Shown: positions 1 to 9,495, counted from the first letter of the stretch. The stretch: 64,000 nucleotides of DNA from Paraburkholderia sp. UYCP14C (GCF_004197395.1 NZ_SELS01000008.1:124001-188000), one strand, 5' to 3'. Numbers and translations: made by a program. The notes: generated from the sequence alone by a model not told the origin.

Positions 1-1
1 C

Positions 2-418
2 AACGACGAGTTCTGGACGGTCGAATCGGACATCCTGATTCCCGCGGCGCTGGAAAATCAGATTACCGAAAAGAACGCCGGCAAGATCAAGACGAAGATC
101 ATCGTCGAAGGCGCGAACGGCCCGACCACCACGGCGGCCGACGACATCCTGCACGATCGCGGCATCCTCGTGATTCCGGACGTGGTCGCGAATGCGGGCG
201 GTGTGACAGTGTCATATTTCGAATGGGTGCAGGACTTCTCGAGCTTCTTCTGGACCGAGGACGAGATCAACGAGCGCCTCGAGCGCGTGATGCGCGAAGC
301 ATTCGCGGCGGTGTGGCAGGTGTCGAGCGAGCAGAACGTGTCGGTGCGCACGGCGGCGTTCATCGTCGCGTGTAAGCGGATTCTGCAAGCGCGCGAAATG
401 CGCGGCTTGTATCCCTGA
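2..418 (+). CDS. gdhA: Glutamate dehydrogenase, C-terminal part (partial at window edge)
   Basis: This is the 3' end of an NAD(P)-dependent glutamate dehydrogenase, which interconverts glutamate with 2-oxoglutarate and ammonia. Only the last 138 residues lie in the window. The Rossmann-fold half is recognisable from the VEGANGPTT and [18 protein letters not shown] segments typical of Glu/Leu/Phe/Val dehydrogenases, and the protein ends in a family-like helix. The glutamate transporter gltIJKL follows in the same direction, so uptake and catabolism of glutamate sit together. A strong hairpin about 115 bp downstream probably ends its transcript. The coenzyme preference cannot be read from this fragment. 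Confidence 0.93.
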   Translation, partial: NDEFWTVESDILIPAALENQITEKNAGKIKTKIIVEGANGPTTTAADDILHDRGILVIPDVVANAGGVTVSYFEWVQDFSSFFWTEDEINERLERVMREAFAAVWQVSSEQNVSVRTAAFIVACKRILQAREMRGLYP

Positions 419-534
419 TCCACCCTGTCCTATCTTGTTTGTAGCGGCGGCGACGCGGCCCGGCATCCGGGCCGGCAGGCGCGGCCGTCACAACTTCGTG
501 CAGCAGCGCGGTCCACAAGACGGCGTGTTTGACC

Positions 535-568
535 GGCGGGCGGCATCGTATCGATGCCGCCCGCCTTC
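535..568 (+). terminator. Strong hairpin between gdhA and gltI
   Basis: A perfect 14-bp GC-rich stem (535-548 with 552-565) closes on a three-base TAT loop and is followed by TTCTC. The run of T is weak, so it may act as a Rho-independent terminator for gdhA with modest efficiency, or simply protect the 3' end. Confidence 0.6.
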
Positions 569-701
569 TCATATGCGCGAAACGGCCGTGCGACGGCGCT
601 GCGGGCCCATCGCGGCGTGCGCGCAACAGCATGGTTAATAGCAATACTTTCAGAAAAATTACTTTGCTACACTGGCGCCGGTTCTTGCCAAGGAGATCAA
701 G

Positions 702-1595
702 ATGAAGATTAAAAAAGCTGCGCTGCTGCTCGCGACCCTCGGACTGTTTACGGTTGGCGCGCATGCGCAAGACTCGGGCACGCTGAAAAAGATCAAGGAC
801 ACGGGCGTCATTTCGCTGGGCCATCGCGAATCGTCGATCCCGTTCTCGTATTACGACGACAAGCAGAACGTGATCGGCTACTCGCAGGACTACGCGCTGA
901 AGATCGTCGAGGCGGTCAAGCAGAAGCTGAACATGCCGAACCTGAAGGTGAAGCTCGTGCCGATCACGTCGCAGAACCGCATTCCGCTGGTGCAGAACGG
1001 CACGGTCGACATCGAGTGCGGCTCCACCACGAATAACCTCGAGCGCCAGCAACAGGCTGCCTTCACGAACACGATCTTCGTGATCGGCACGCGTCTGATG
1101 ACCAAGAAGGACTCCGGCATCAAGGACTTCCCTGACCTGAAGGGCAAGACGGTCGTGACGACCGCCGGCACCACGTCCGAGCGCATCCTTCGCAAGATGA
1201 ACCAGGACAAGAACATGGGCATGAACATCATCAGCGCGAAGGATCACGGCGAGTCGTTCCTGACGCTGTCCACTGGCCGTGCCGCCGCGTTCATGATGGA
1301 CGACGCGCTGCTCGCCGGCGAGCGCGCGAAGTCGAGCAACCCGGGCGATTTCGTGATCGTCGGCACGCCGCAATCGCGAGAAGCTTACGGCTGCATGCTG
1401 CGCAAGAACGACGCGGACTTCAAGAAGGTCGCCGACGACGCGATCGCGAAGGTGCAAACGTCGAGCGAAGCCGAACAGATCTACAAGCGCTGGTTCGAAT
1501 CGCCGATCCCGCCGAAGGGCCTGAACCTGAACTTCCCGATGAGCGACGATATGCGCGCGCTGTTCAAGAACCCGAACGACAAGGCAATCGACTAA
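702..1595 (+). CDS. gltI: Glutamate/aspartate ABC transporter, periplasmic binding protein
   Basis: This periplasmic solute-binding protein captures glutamate and aspartate and delivers them to the GltJK permease. It has 297 residues, close to the 302 of E. coli GltI, with a signal peptide at residues 1-22 (basic MKIKK start, hydrophobic core, AHA cleavage site). The mature part is a bac-type-3 solute-binding domain. The start follows an AAGGAGATC ribosome-binding site at 690-698. It is the first gene of gltIJKL. The 85-bp gap before gltJ is wider than the overlapping joints downstream, as is common for a highly expressed binding-protein gene. Confidence 0.95.
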   Translation: MKIKKAALLLATLGLFTVGAHAQDSGTLKKIKDTGVISLGHRESSIPFSYYDDKQNVIGYSQDYALKIVEAVKQKLNMPNLKVKLVPITSQNRIPLVQNGTVDIECGSTTNNLERQQQAAFTNTIFVIGTRLMTKKDSGIKDFPDLKGKTVVTTAGTTSERILRKMNQDKNMGMNIISAKDHGESFLTLSTGRAAAFMMDDALLAGERAKSSNPGDFVIVGTPQSREAYGCMLRKNDADFKKVADDAIAKVQTSSEAEQIYKRWFESPIPPKGLNLNFPMSDDMRALFKNPNDKAID

Positions 1596-1686
1596 ACGCT
1601 AGCCGCTTTTTCGACACTTTCGAAACGCTGAACGAAACGGAAGGGGCCACGCGCTTCTTCCGTTTCTTTTTGCTGGAGTCTTGGTC

Positions 1687-2427
1687 ATGTCATATCACTG
1701 GAACTGGGGCATCTTGCTGAGTCCCGTCTCCACGGGCGAGCCCACTACCTATCTGGGCTGGCTGCTCTCGGGGCTGTGGGTGACGGTCACCGTGTCGCTG
1801 TCGGCATGGGTGATCGCGCTGATCGTCGGCTCGTTGTTCGGTGTGCTGCGCACGGTGCCGAACAAATGGGCGTCGGGCGCAGGCACCGTCTACGTTGCGA
1901 TTTTCCGTAACATTCCGCTGATCGTGCAGTTCTTCATCTGGTATCTGGTGATACCGGAGCTGCTGCCCGTGTCGATCGGCAACTGGTTCAAGCAATTGCC
2001 GCCGAGCGCGCAGTTCTTCTCGTCGTCGATCCTGTGTCTCGGGCTCTTCACCGCCGCGCGCGTGTGCGAGCAGGTGCGCTCGGGCATCAACGCGCTGCCG
2101 CGCGGCCAGCGCGCGGCCGGTCTCGCGGTGGGCTTCACGCAATGGCAGACGTATCGCTACGTGCTGCTGCCGGTCGCGTACCGGATCATCGTGCCGCCGC
2201 TCACCTCCGAGTTTCTGAACATCTTCAAGAACTCCGCGGTCGCCTCGACGATCGGTCTGCTCGATCTGTCCGCGCAGGCGCGCCAGCTCGTCGACTACAC
2301 GTCGCAAACTTACGAGTCGTTCATCGCGGTCACGGTCGCTTACATGCTGATCAATCTGGTCGTGATGCTACTGATGCGCGTGGTCGAAGCGAAGACCAGG
2401 CTGCCCGGCTATATCGGAGGCAAGTGA
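1687..2427 (+). CDS. gltJ: Glutamate/aspartate ABC transporter, permease
   Basis: This inner-membrane permease subunit forms the channel with GltK. The protein (246 residues) aligns along its length with E. coli GltJ, including the opening MSYHWNWG and the ending RLPGYIGGK. Residues 100-200 hold the cytoplasmic EAA-type loop, seen as [20 protein letters not shown], which docks on the ATPase. The ATG at 1687 was chosen over an in-frame TTG six bases upstream because GGAG at 1675-1678 is well spaced for it. The stop shares one base with the gltK start, so translation is probably coupled. Confidence 0.95.
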   Translation: MSYHWNWGILLSPVSTGEPTTYLGWLLSGLWVTVTVSLSAWVIALIVGSLFGVLRTVPNKWASGAGTVYVAIFRNIPLIVQFFIWYLVIPELLPVSIGNWFKQLPPSAQFFSSSILCLGLFTAARVCEQVRSGINALPRGQRAAGLAVGFTQWQTYRYVLLPVAYRIIVPPLTSEFLNIFKNSAVASTIGLLDLSAQARQLVDYTSQTYESFIAVTVAYMLINLVVMLLMRVVEAKTRLPGYIGGK

Positions 2428-3104
2428 TGCATCATTTCGACTGGAGCGGTATTCCGGGCGCGCTGCCTACGCTATGGACCGGCGCGATCATCACGTTCAA
2501 GATCACACTGATCGCGATCGTGTTCGGCATCATCTGGGGCACCATTCTCGCGATGTTTCGACTGTCGTCGATCAAGCCGCTCGAATGGTTCGCGAAGGGG
2601 TACGTGACGCTGTTCCGTTCGATCCCGCTCGTGATGGTGCTGCTGTGGTTCTTCCTGATCGTGCCGCAAGTGCTGCAAAGCGTGCTTGGTCTGTCGGCGG
2701 ACATCGACATCCGGCTCGCCTCGGCGATGGTCGCGTTCTCGCTGTTCGAGGCCGCGTATTATTCGGAGATCATCCGCGCCGGCATTCAGGCGGTGCCGCG
2801 CGGCCAGGTCAACGCGTCGTTCGCGCTCGGCATGACCTATGCGCAGGCAATGCGCCTGATCGTCCTGCCGCAGGCGTTCCGCGCCATGGTGCCGCTGCTG
2901 CTCACGCAGGGTATCGTGCTGTTTCAGGACACGTCGCTCGTCTACGTGATCAGCCTCGCCGACTTCTTCCGCACGGCCACGAATATTGGCGATCGTGACG
3001 GCACGAACGTCGAGATGGTACTGTTCGCGGGCGCGTGTTATTTCGTGATCTGCGTGATCGCGTCGAGCCTCGTCAAAGGTCTTCAGAAAAAGGTCGCAAG
3101 ATGA
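2427..3104 (+). CDS. gltK: Glutamate/aspartate ABC transporter, permease
   Basis: This is the second permease subunit of the glutamate/aspartate importer (225 residues). Hydrophobic membrane segments and the His/Glu/Gln/Arg-opine family loop ([19 protein letters not shown]) identify it. Its start codon overlaps the gltJ stop and its own stop overlaps the gltL start in an ATGA arrangement, so the three genes are translated as a tightly coupled unit. The order binding protein, permease, permease, ATPase matches gltIJKL of enteric bacteria. Confidence 0.95.
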   Translation: MHHFDWSGIPGALPTLWTGAIITFKITLIAIVFGIIWGTILAMFRLSSIKPLEWFAKGYVTLFRSIPLVMVLLWFFLIVPQVLQSVLGLSADIDIRLASAMVAFSLFEAAYYSEIIRAGIQAVPRGQVNASFALGMTYAQAMRLIVLPQAFRAMVPLLLTQGIVLFQDTSLVYVISLADFFRTATNIGDRDGTNVEMVLFAGACYFVICVIASSLVKGLQKKVAR

Positions 3105-3826
3105 TCTCTATCAAGAATGTTTCGAAGTGGTACGGCCATTTCCAGGTGCTGACCGACTGCACGACGGAAGTCAAAAAGGGCGAAGTGGTCGTGGTGTGCG
3201 GGCCGTCCGGTTCGGGCAAGTCCACGCTGATCAAGACCGTCAACGGCCTCGAGCCGTTCCAGAAGGGCGAGATCGTCATCAACGGCCAGTCGCTGACCGA
3301 CAAGAAAACCAATCTGTCGAAGCTGCGCTCGAAGGTCGGCATGGTGTTCCAGCACTTCGAGCTGTTCCCGCATCTGTCGATCGTGCAGAACCTGACGCTC
3401 GCGCAGATCAAGGTGCTCGGCCGCTCGAACGACGAAGCGACCGCGAAGGGCCTGAAGCTGCTCGATCGCGTGGGTCTGCGCGCGCACGCGGACAAGTATC
3501 CGGGGCAGTTGTCCGGTGGTCAGCAGCAACGCGTGGCGATTGCGCGCGCGCTGTCGATGGACCCGATCGCGATGCTGTTCGACGAGCCGACCTCGGCGCT
3601 CGACCCGGAGATGATCAACGAAGTGCTGGACGTGATGGTCGAACTTGCGCAGGAAGGCATGACGATGATGTGCGTGACGCACGAAATGGGCTTCGCGAAG
3701 AAGGTCGCGCATCGTGTGATCTTCATGGACAAGGGCTTGATCGTCGAAGACGACCGCAAGGAAGACTTCTTCGCGAATCCGAAGTCGGATCGCGCGAAGG
3801 ATTTTCTTGCGAAGATCCTGCACTGA
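3101..3826 (+). CDS. gltL: Glutamate/aspartate ABC transporter, ATP-binding protein
   Basis: This cytoplasmic ATPase powers the GltJK permease. It has 241 residues, the same length as E. coli GltL. The Walker A motif GPSGSGKS is at residues 34-41, the [10 protein letters not shown] signature lies near residue 135, and Walker B is in [13 protein letters not shown], followed by the H-loop in VTHEMGF. The ATG at 3101 overlaps the gltK stop by four bases. An upstream in-frame start would extend into gltK and was rejected. Confidence 0.96.
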   Translation: MISIKNVSKWYGHFQVLTDCTTEVKKGEVVVVCGPSGSGKSTLIKTVNGLEPFQKGEIVINGQSLTDKKTNLSKLRSKVGMVFQHFELFPHLSIVQNLTLAQIKVLGRSNDEATAKGLKLLDRVGLRAHADKYPGQLSGGQQQRVAIARALSMDPIAMLFDEPTSALDPEMINEVLDVMVELAQEGMTMMCVTHEMGFAKKVAHRVIFMDKGLIVEDDRKEDFFANPKSDRAKDFLAKILH

Positions 3827-3876
3827 GGTTCGCCGCCTTGCAGGCCTCGTTCCCGAGGCTTGCATGGGGATGCAGA

Positions 3877-3904
3877 AAAGCCGCTCCGTGGAGCGGCTTT
3901 TTTG
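3877..3904 (+). terminator. Rho-independent terminator of gltIJKL
   Basis: A 10-bp stem (3877-3886 with 3891-3900) closes on a CGTG loop and is followed by a run of T. The left arm starts with AAA, so it could also work for the convergent amidotransferase gene on the minus strand. Confidence 0.9.
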
Positions 3905-3933
3905 TGGTCGCGGCTTAGGGCGGGGTGTGCGGC

Positions 3934-4893
3934 TTACGACTCGAACGCCGCCGTGTCGTCCGCGGCTTCGAGATCGGTTTCGCTGTCGGGTGAAAGCGTG
4001 GTTCCGCTCGCGCCCATTGCGTGGCCGCCGGTCGACGCCGCGATCGTCGTGGCCGATGCCGATGCATCGAGCGCCGGATTGCGCAACTTTTCGAGCACCG
4101 ACTCCGGCACCGGGATATTGGCGCGGCCGATCACTTCGCCATGCTGGAACATCAGCAGATCGCCGGGCTTGAACGCGGTCCACACTTCATTGTCGGTCAG
4201 CGGCTTGGTCGCGATCACCGCGACGCGGTCTTCGGGCGTCGTGTATTTGGCGAAGTCGATCGATACGTCCGCGTCGACCAGATGCGCGGTCGAAAACGGC
4301 CAGCGACGCACGAGGTAGTGCAGATGCGTCGAGCAATGCGCGAACAGCGCCTGGCCGTTCGACATCAGGAAGTTGAATACGCCGTACTGCGTGATTTCGC
4401 GCGTGAGCGCCTCGAGCGCGGCGAACAGCTCGTGAAGCGGCGGCTGTTGCGCGCCGGGAAAAGCCTTGCGCAAGCCTTGCAGCAGCGCACAGAACGAGAG
4501 CTCGCTGTCTGTCGTGCCGACCGGCTGATACACGCCGTTCAACTCCGGCGCGTAAGCTTGCAGATCGCCGTTATGCGCGAAGATCCAGTGACGCCCCCAC
4601 AGTTCGCGCATGAACGGGTGGCAGTTTTCGAGCAGGATGTGCCCCTGCGTCGCCTTGCGGATGTGCGCGATCGTGTTTTTGGATTTGATCGGGTAGCGCT
4701 TGACCATCTCGGCGATCGGCGAGGTGGCCGACGATTGATGATCGATGAACAACCGGCAGGCCTTGTCTTCAAAGAAAGCGATGCCCCAGCCGTCGGCGTG
4801 ATGATCGGTGACGCCGCCGCGCGCCGCAAATCCGGTGAAGGAAAACGTGACGTCCGTCGGCGCGGCGCAGTTCATTCCGAGAAGTTGGCACAT
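3934..4893 (-). CDS. Class II glutamine amidotransferase (YafJ type)
   Basis: This is a stand-alone N-terminal-nucleophile glutamine amidotransferase of 319 residues. Cys2 is the expected nucleophile exposed by removal of Met1 (MCQLLGMN). The glutaminase pocket motifs are present as HHADGWGIAF, HIRKAT and FAHNGDL. No acceptor or synthetase domain is attached, so the product cannot be named. Related proteins include YafJ and the EgtC-like group. The C-terminal 40 residues are rich in Ala, Ser and Thr and look disordered. It is divergent from pyrC, with about 160 bp between the two starts. Confidence 0.85.
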   Translation of the reverse strand: MCQLLGMNCAAPTDVTFSFTGFAARGGVTDHHADGWGIAFFEDKACRLFIDHQSSATSPIAEMVKRYPIKSKNTIAHIRKATQGHILLENCHPFMRELWGRHWIFAHNGDLQAYAPELNGVYQPVGTTDSELSFCALLQGLRKAFPGAQQPPLHELFAALEALTREITQYGVFNFLMSNGQALFAHCSTHLHYLVRRWPFSTAHLVDADVSIDFAKYTTPEDRVAVIATKPLTDNEVWTAFKPGDLLMFQHGEVIGRANIPVPESVLEKLRNPALDASASATTIAASTGGHAMGASGTTLSPDSETDLEAADDTAAFES

Positions 4894-5056
4894 GTTGCAG
4901 GTGAGCCTGTGAACGGAGCGAGCCGTTACAATGATGATTTTCCAAGCATATCACCGAGCCGGAGACGCCAAATAGCAAAATTGACATGTGTTTGGGCCGC
5001 TACAACGCGGTTTGACCGGTCGATCAGCGAGGCGCGCGAAGTCTCGTATTCCTGCC

Positions 5057-6118
5057 ATGACTGCTTCCAACGTTTCCCCCGATTCCGTCACGCTGGTCCG
5101 CCCGGACGACTGGCACCTGCACGTGCGCGATGGCGCGATGCTCAAGGCCGTGCTGCCTGACACCGCGCGCCAGTTCGGTCGCGCGATCATCATGCCGAAC
5201 CTGAAGCCGCCGGTCACGACGACCGAGATGGCGCAGGCGTATCGCGAGCGCATCGTCGCCGCGATTCCCGAGGGCGCGAAATTCGAGCCGCTGATGACGC
5301 TGTACCTGACCGACAACACGCCGCCCGATGAAATCCGCCGCGCGCGCGAAAGCGGCTTCGTGCACGGTGTGAAGCTGTACCCGGCGGGCGCGACGACCAA
5401 CTCCGACGCGGGCGTCACCGATCTGATGAAGTGCGCGAAGACGCTCGAAGCGATGCAGGAAGTCGGCATGCCGCTGCTCGTGCACGGCGAGGTGACGGAT
5501 TCGGACATCGATCTGTTCGATCGCGAGAAGGTCTTCATCGACCGAGTGATGATGCCGCTGCGCCGCGCCTTTCCGGCGCTGAAGGTCGTGTTTGAGCACA
5601 TCACGACGAAGGACGCGGCCGACTACGTCCGCGAAGCGGGCGTCGCGCCGGAACTGCTGGGCGCTACGATCACTGCGCACCATCTGCTGTACAACCGCAA
5701 CGCGATTTTCCAGGGCGGCATTCGTCCGCATTACTACTGCCTGCCGGTGCTCAAGCGCGAGACGCAACGCGTTGCGCTGGTCGAGGCGGCGACCTCGGGC
5801 GATCCGCGCTTCTTCCTCGGCACCGACAGCGCGCCGCATCCGAAGGGGCTGAAGGAGCACGCGTGCGGTTGCGCGGGCTGCTACACCGCACTGCACGCGC
5901 TGGAGCTCTACACCGAAGCGTTCGACAAGGCCGGCGCGCTCGACAAGCTCGAAGGCTTCGCGAGCTTCCACGGTCCGGACTTCTACCGTCTGCCGCGCAA
6001 TTCGGAGAAGGTCACGCTGCGTCGCGAGGAATGGACGCTGCCGGCCGAGCTGCCGGCCGGCGACACGCCGGTCGTGCCGCTGCGCGGCGGCGAAACGATT
6101 GGCTGGCGTCTCGCTTGA
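5057..6118 (+). CDS. pyrC: Dihydroorotase (class II)
   Basis: This enzyme closes the ring of N-carbamoyl-aspartate to dihydroorotate in pyrimidine synthesis. It has 353 residues, close to E. coli PyrC. Metal ligands are visible as HLHVRD (His20, His22), the carboxylated lysine lies in GVKLYPAG, and the C-terminal aspartate is in GTDSAPHP. The start at 5057 ([10 protein letters not shown]) fits homologues. A longer in-frame reading from 4988 has no family counterpart. It is followed by a DUF3025 gene 11 bp downstream. Confidence 0.95.
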   Translation: MTASNVSPDSVTLVRPDDWHLHVRDGAMLKAVLPDTARQFGRAIIMPNLKPPVTTTEMAQAYRERIVAAIPEGAKFEPLMTLYLTDNTPPDEIRRARESGFVHGVKLYPAGATTNSDAGVTDLMKCAKTLEAMQEVGMPLLVHGEVTDSDIDLFDREKVFIDRVMMPLRRAFPALKVVFEHITTKDAADYVREAGVAPELLGATITAHHLLYNRNAIFQGGIRPHYYCLPVLKRETQRVALVEAATSGDPRFFLGTDSAPHPKGLKEHACGCAGCYTALHALELYTEAFDKAGALDKLEGFASFHGPDFYRLPRNSEKVTLRREEWTLPAELPAGDTPVVPLRGGETIGWRLA

Positions 6119-6129
6119 GGCTGCGGTAG

Positions 6130-7056
6130 ATGCGCGAGCGTGAGGCGGGGCAGCGCGCGGCGGATGACGATGTGGCGGCGAGATCGGGCCCTGCGCTGGC
6201 GCTTGAAGCCGCGGCCAACGCTGCGCGCGACATGGCACCCGAGCCTCTGCCGCCAGGCTTCGCCGCAATCGACTGGTCGAAGCCGTGGTTCGCGCAATTT
6301 GCTGCACGCGGCCAGCGTTGGCAGCAAGCCGCGCTGACCGGCTACGCAGACCTGCTCGCCGCGATGAATGCCGACGCCGCGCAGATGCGACAGACCACCG
6401 GTCGCGGCCAGCGTCTCGCGTTCATCGCGCAGGACGATCTGCCGCCGGGCGCCGCGTACGAGGGGCACATCGCGTCGACCGGTTGCGTGCCGACGCGTCA
6501 CAATCTGCACGACTTCTTCAACGGTTCGATGTGGTTCGCGTTTCCGCGCATCAAGGCGGCGCTGAACGCGCGCCAGTCAGCGGAACTCGATGTGCTCGGC
6601 GTCGGCCCGACGCGTGGCGGCGTGCGCGACATGCTGACCCTCTTCGACGAAAACGCGCTGCTGTTCGCCTGCGCCGATCCTTCGCTGAGCGCCGCGCTAC
6701 GCGGCTTCGACTGGCGCACGCTGTTCGTCGCGCGGCGCGATGCGTGGGGCCGCGACTGTGAAGTGCGTTGCTTCGGCCATGCGCTGCTGGAAAAGCTGAT
6801 CGCGCCGTTCAAGGGCTGCACCGGACATGCGTGGATCGTCGACGTGTCGCCTGAATATTTCGACTGGGACACTGCCGTGCGCAATGCGTGGCTCGACGAA
6901 GCGGTCAGCGCGGCGCTGCTCGGCACCGACGCTTTGACCAGCCGCCTGTTCGCGCCGCTGCCCGTGCTCGGCATTCCGGCCTGGTGGCCCGACAATGAAT
7001 CGCCGACGTTCTACGACGACTCTTCCGTGTTCCGCGCCGGGCGCCGCAATCGTTAG
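6130..7056 (+). CDS. DUF3025 family protein, function unknown
   Basis: The 308-residue protein matches the DUF3025 family of beta- and gammaproteobacteria by its central THNLHDFFN-like segment (here TRHNLHDFFNGSMWFAFP) and the C-terminal PVLGIPAWWPDNE. No catalytic function is established for the family. The first 40 residues are rich in Ala, Arg and Glu and poorly conserved in appearance, so translation could begin further in, for example near MAPEPLPPGF. It follows pyrC by 11 bp in the same direction and is probably co-transcribed with it. Confidence 0.8.
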   Translation: MREREAGQRAADDDVAARSGPALALEAAANAARDMAPEPLPPGFAAIDWSKPWFAQFAARGQRWQQAALTGYADLLAAMNADAAQMRQTTGRGQRLAFIAQDDLPPGAAYEGHIASTGCVPTRHNLHDFFNGSMWFAFPRIKAALNARQSAELDVLGVGPTRGGVRDMLTLFDENALLFACADPSLSAALRGFDWRTLFVARRDAWGRDCEVRCFGHALLEKLIAPFKGCTGHAWIVDVSPEYFDWDTAVRNAWLDEAVSAALLGTDALTSRLFAPLPVLGIPAWWPDNESPTFYDDSSVFRAGRRNR

Positions 7057-7090
7057 GCGCATCCCCGTTCGGTGTTAGAATCCGCGCCAG

Positions 7091-7502
<412 letters not shown>

Positions 7503-7516
7503 CCGCTGAATAAGAA

Positions 7517-7547
7517 AAGCCGGCGTCCGTTGGGACGCCGGCTTTTT
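7517..7547 (+). terminator. Terminator of rnpB
   Basis: A 12-bp stem (7517-7528 with 7533-7544) closes on a GTTG loop and ends in a run of T. The A-rich left flank means it may also serve the convergent OsmC gene. Confidence 0.92.
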
Positions 7548-7604
7548 CATTTGGGGCGCGGGTGGCGGCCGTGGCCGCCATCTGTGGCGCTATCCCTATC
7601 GCGC

Positions 7605-8027
7605 TCAGAGCGCGACGATGTCGAACGAGTGGGTGAGTTCGGCGGACTTCGCGATCATGATCGACGCCGAGCAGTACTTGTCGTGCGACAGATTGATCGC
7701 GCGCTCGACGGTCGCCGGATTCAGATTCTTGCCCGTCACCGTGAAGTGGAAGTGGACCTTCGTGAACACCTTCGGATCTTCGCTCGCGCGCTCGGCCTTG
7801 AGCGTCACCGAGCAGCCGGCGATCTCCTGGCGGCTCTTCTTCAGAATCATCACGACGTCGTAGGCGGTACAGCCGCCGGTGCCGAGCAACACCATTTCCA
7901 TTGGGCGCGGCGCGAGGTTGCGGCCGCCACCCTCGGGTGCGCCGTCCATCGCGACCAGATGACCGCTGCCCGTCTCGGCCGCGAACGCCATCCCGTCTTG
8001 CCCCATCCAGCTTACTTTGCATTCCAT
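7605..8027 (-). CDS. OsmC family protein (YhfA-like)
   Basis: This 140-residue protein belongs to the OsmC/Ohr superfamily of thiol-dependent hydroperoxide reductases. The first conserved cysteine is in LLGTGGCTAYD and the second in HDKYCSAS, the spacing typical of the YhfA subgroup, whose substrate is unsettled. The start at 8027 (MECKVSWMGQDG) has a GGGAG ribosome-binding site seven bases upstream on the minus strand. Longer in-frame readings lack one. It converges on rnpB and is divergent from the rplM region. Confidence 0.88.
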   Translation of the reverse strand: MECKVSWMGQDGMAFAAETGSGHLVAMDGAPEGGGRNLAPRPMEMVLLGTGGCTAYDVVMILKKSRQEIAGCSVTLKAERASEDPKVFTKVHFHFTVTGKNLNPATVERAINLSHDKYCSASIMIAKSAELTHSFDIVAL

Positions 8028-8291
8028 GCTGTCACTCCCGCCGCGCATTGCTTTGTCGAGACGGCATTGTAGCCCGGTGTCCGACAATTAGCGCACGCTC
8101 GGCGGATTCCGGTTCTATGCACGACGATTCTTTCTTGTTGCAGTGCGGGATGGCTGGCCGATTCCCGAATTTTTTGAGCGATTTAGGGGTTTTACTCTAG
8201 ATGGCCTGCAATGCGATTCGGATCATCTGATTCTTAGTGCTTGATCTAAAAGGAGTTTTGTTAAATTTCCTCCGCGCATGGGATCTGTCAC

Positions 8292-8314
8292 ATTGTGAAA
8301 ACTAATTTCACAAT
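8292..8314. promoter_or_regulatory. 9-bp-arm palindrome upstream of the candidate sRNA promoter
   Basis: ATTGTGAAA (8292-8300) and TTTCACAAT (8306-8314) form a perfect inverted repeat with a five-base centre. It is centred near position -57 relative to the predicted start at about 8360, a normal place for an activator. The inner TGTGA and TCACA are nine bases apart rather than six, so it is not a standard CRP site. The binding protein is unknown. Confidence 0.45.
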
Positions 8315-8324
8315 GCAAATCTTC

Positions 8325-8353
8325 TTGCGTCGCACAAGGGTGACTCTTATAAT
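8325..8353 (+). promoter_or_regulatory. Sigma70 promoter of the candidate sRNA
   Basis: A TTGCGT -35 box (8325-8330) and a perfect TATAAT -10 box (8348-8353) are separated by 17 bp. Transcription is expected to start near 8360, only about 60 bp before a terminator, so the promoter does not read directly into a protein gene. Confidence 0.7.
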
Positions 8354-8359
8354 TGGGTC

Positions 8360-8448
8360 CATCGTTGCAGCAGTTCTGCAACCTCCGCTGTCTCCTCCAC
8401 CTCCTCCTATGGTGGATTAAACCCGAACCGCTCGTTCGGGTTTTTTTT
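8360..8448 (+). ncRNA. Candidate small RNA with anti-Shine-Dalgarno loop
   Basis: A predicted transcript of about 90 nt lies in the 635-bp OsmC-rplM gap. It would fold into a 5' hairpin (8364-8370 with 8376-8382), a CU-rich single strand, a second hairpin (CCACC 8397-8401 with GGTGG 8411-8415) that shows UCCUCCUAU in its nine-base loop, and the terminator. ACCUCCUCCU at 8399-8408 contains the ACCUCCU found at the 3' end of 16S rRNA, so it could pair with ribosome-binding sites of mRNAs. It has no meaningful reading frame. It is named a candidate because no transcript data are available here. Confidence 0.6.
8419..8448 (+). terminator. Terminator of the candidate sRNA
   Basis: The stem ACCCGAAC (8421-8428) with GTTCGGGT (8434-8441) closes on a CGCTC loop and is followed by eight T. 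It separates the upstream promoter from rplM, which has its own promoter. Confidence 0.92.
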
Positions 8449-8512
8449 CGCCCGCGTTTGCCGGGCATTTCGCCCCGTTTTCTGGCCGCTCGTGGCGCGC
8501 GCATCGCACGTT

Positions 8513-8542
8513 TTGACTTGTGGGCGCAAATTCCTTTATAAT
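8513..8542 (+). promoter_or_regulatory. Promoter of rplM-rpsI
   Basis: TTGACT (8513-8518) and TATAAT (8537-8542) are separated by 18 bp. The boxes are near consensus, as expected for a ribosomal protein operon, and leave a leader of about 115 nt before the rplM ATG. Confidence 0.8.
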
Positions 8543-8662
8543 TCAGGGCTTTTCCGCATCCGCGCCCGCGGAGGAAGAACCAGGGAGAGCCTGCACGCGC
8601 CTCGATGCGCACACTACAAGCAGGAAAGAACACATTGGGCGCAGCAATTTTTTGGATCGATC

Positions 8663-9091
8663 ATGAAGACGTTTTCCGCAAAAGCCCATGAGGTGACGCG
8701 CGAATGGTACGTGATTGACGCGACGGATAAGGTTCTCGGGCGTGTCGCCAGCGAAGTGGCACACCGTCTTCGCGGCAAGCACAAGCCTGAATTCACTCCC
8801 CACGTCGACACCGGTGATTTCATCATCGTTATCAACGCCGGCAAGCTGAAGGTCACGGGCAATAAGGTTACCGACAAGAAGTACTACCGTCACTCGGGCT
8901 ACCCGGGCGGTATCTATGAAACGACGTTCGGCAAGATGCAGGAACGCTTCCCGGGCCGTGCGCTCGAGAAGGCGGTCAAGGGCATGCTGCCGAAGGGCCC
9001 GCTCGGCTACGCGATGATCAAGAAGCTGAAGGTCTACGCTGACGCAACGCATCCGCATTCGGCACAACAGCCGAAGGCGCTCGAGATCTAA
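8663..9091 (+). CDS. rplM: 50S ribosomal protein L13
   Basis: This large-subunit protein has 142 residues, the same length as E. coli L13. The N-terminus [20 protein letters not shown] and the internal YRHSGYPGG are diagnostic. The ATG at 8663 was chosen because it gives the family N-terminus. An upstream in-frame reading from 8492 includes the promoter and is not real. It is the first gene of the usual rplM-rpsI pair. Confidence 0.98.
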   Translation: MKTFSAKAHEVTREWYVIDATDKVLGRVASEVAHRLRGKHKPEFTPHVDTGDFIIVINAGKLKVTGNKVTDKKYYRHSGYPGGIYETTFGKMQERFPGRALEKAVKGMLPKGPLGYAMIKKLKVYADATHPHSAQQPKALEI

Positions 9092-9102
9092 GGGGAGCCC
9101 AC

Positions 9103-9495
9103 ATGATCGGTAACTGGAATTACGGCACGGGCCGCCGCAAGAGCGCCGTCGCACGTGTGTTCATCAAGGCAGGCAAGGGCGACATCGTTGTGAACGGCAA
9201 GCCCATCGCCGACTACTTCTCGCGCGAAACGTCGCTGATGATCGTGCGTCAGCCGCTCGAACTCACGAACCACGGCACCACGTTCGACATCAAGGTCAAC
9301 GTGACGGGTGGCGGTGAAACGGGTCAAGCCGGTGCGGTTCGCCACGGCATCACCCGCGCGCTGATGGACTACGACGCAACGCTGAAGCCGGAACTGTCGA
9401 AGGCTGGTTTCGTTACGCGTGACGCTCGTGAAGTCGAACGTAAGAAGGTCGGCTTCCACAAGGCACGTCGCCGCAAGCAGTTCTCGAAGCGTTAA
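9103..9495 (+). CDS. rpsI: 30S ribosomal protein S9
   Basis: This small-subunit protein of 130 residues ends in the conserved basic tail RRRKQFSKR, whose last residues reach the P-site tRNA. The N-terminal [14 protein letters not shown] motif is typical. It follows rplM by 11 bp with an AAGGGGAG ribosome-binding site just upstream, so the two are co-transcribed. Confidence 0.98.
   Translation: MIGNWNYGTGRRKSAVARVFIKAGKGDIVVNGKPIADYFSRETSLMIVRQPLELTNHGTTFDIKVNVTGGGETGQAGAVRHGITRALMDYDATLKPELSKAGFVTRDAREVERKKVGFHKARRRKQFSKR

Noticed and set aside
4894-5056. A sigma70 promoter for pyrC at 4981-5006
   Set aside because: TTGACA is present, but the only -10-like box is 14 bp away, which is too short to call.
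8294-8312. TGTGA...TCACA upstream of the sRNA as a CRP site
   Set aside because: The spacing is nine bases instead of six, so it does not fit the CRP consensus. It was kept as a palindrome of unknown factor.
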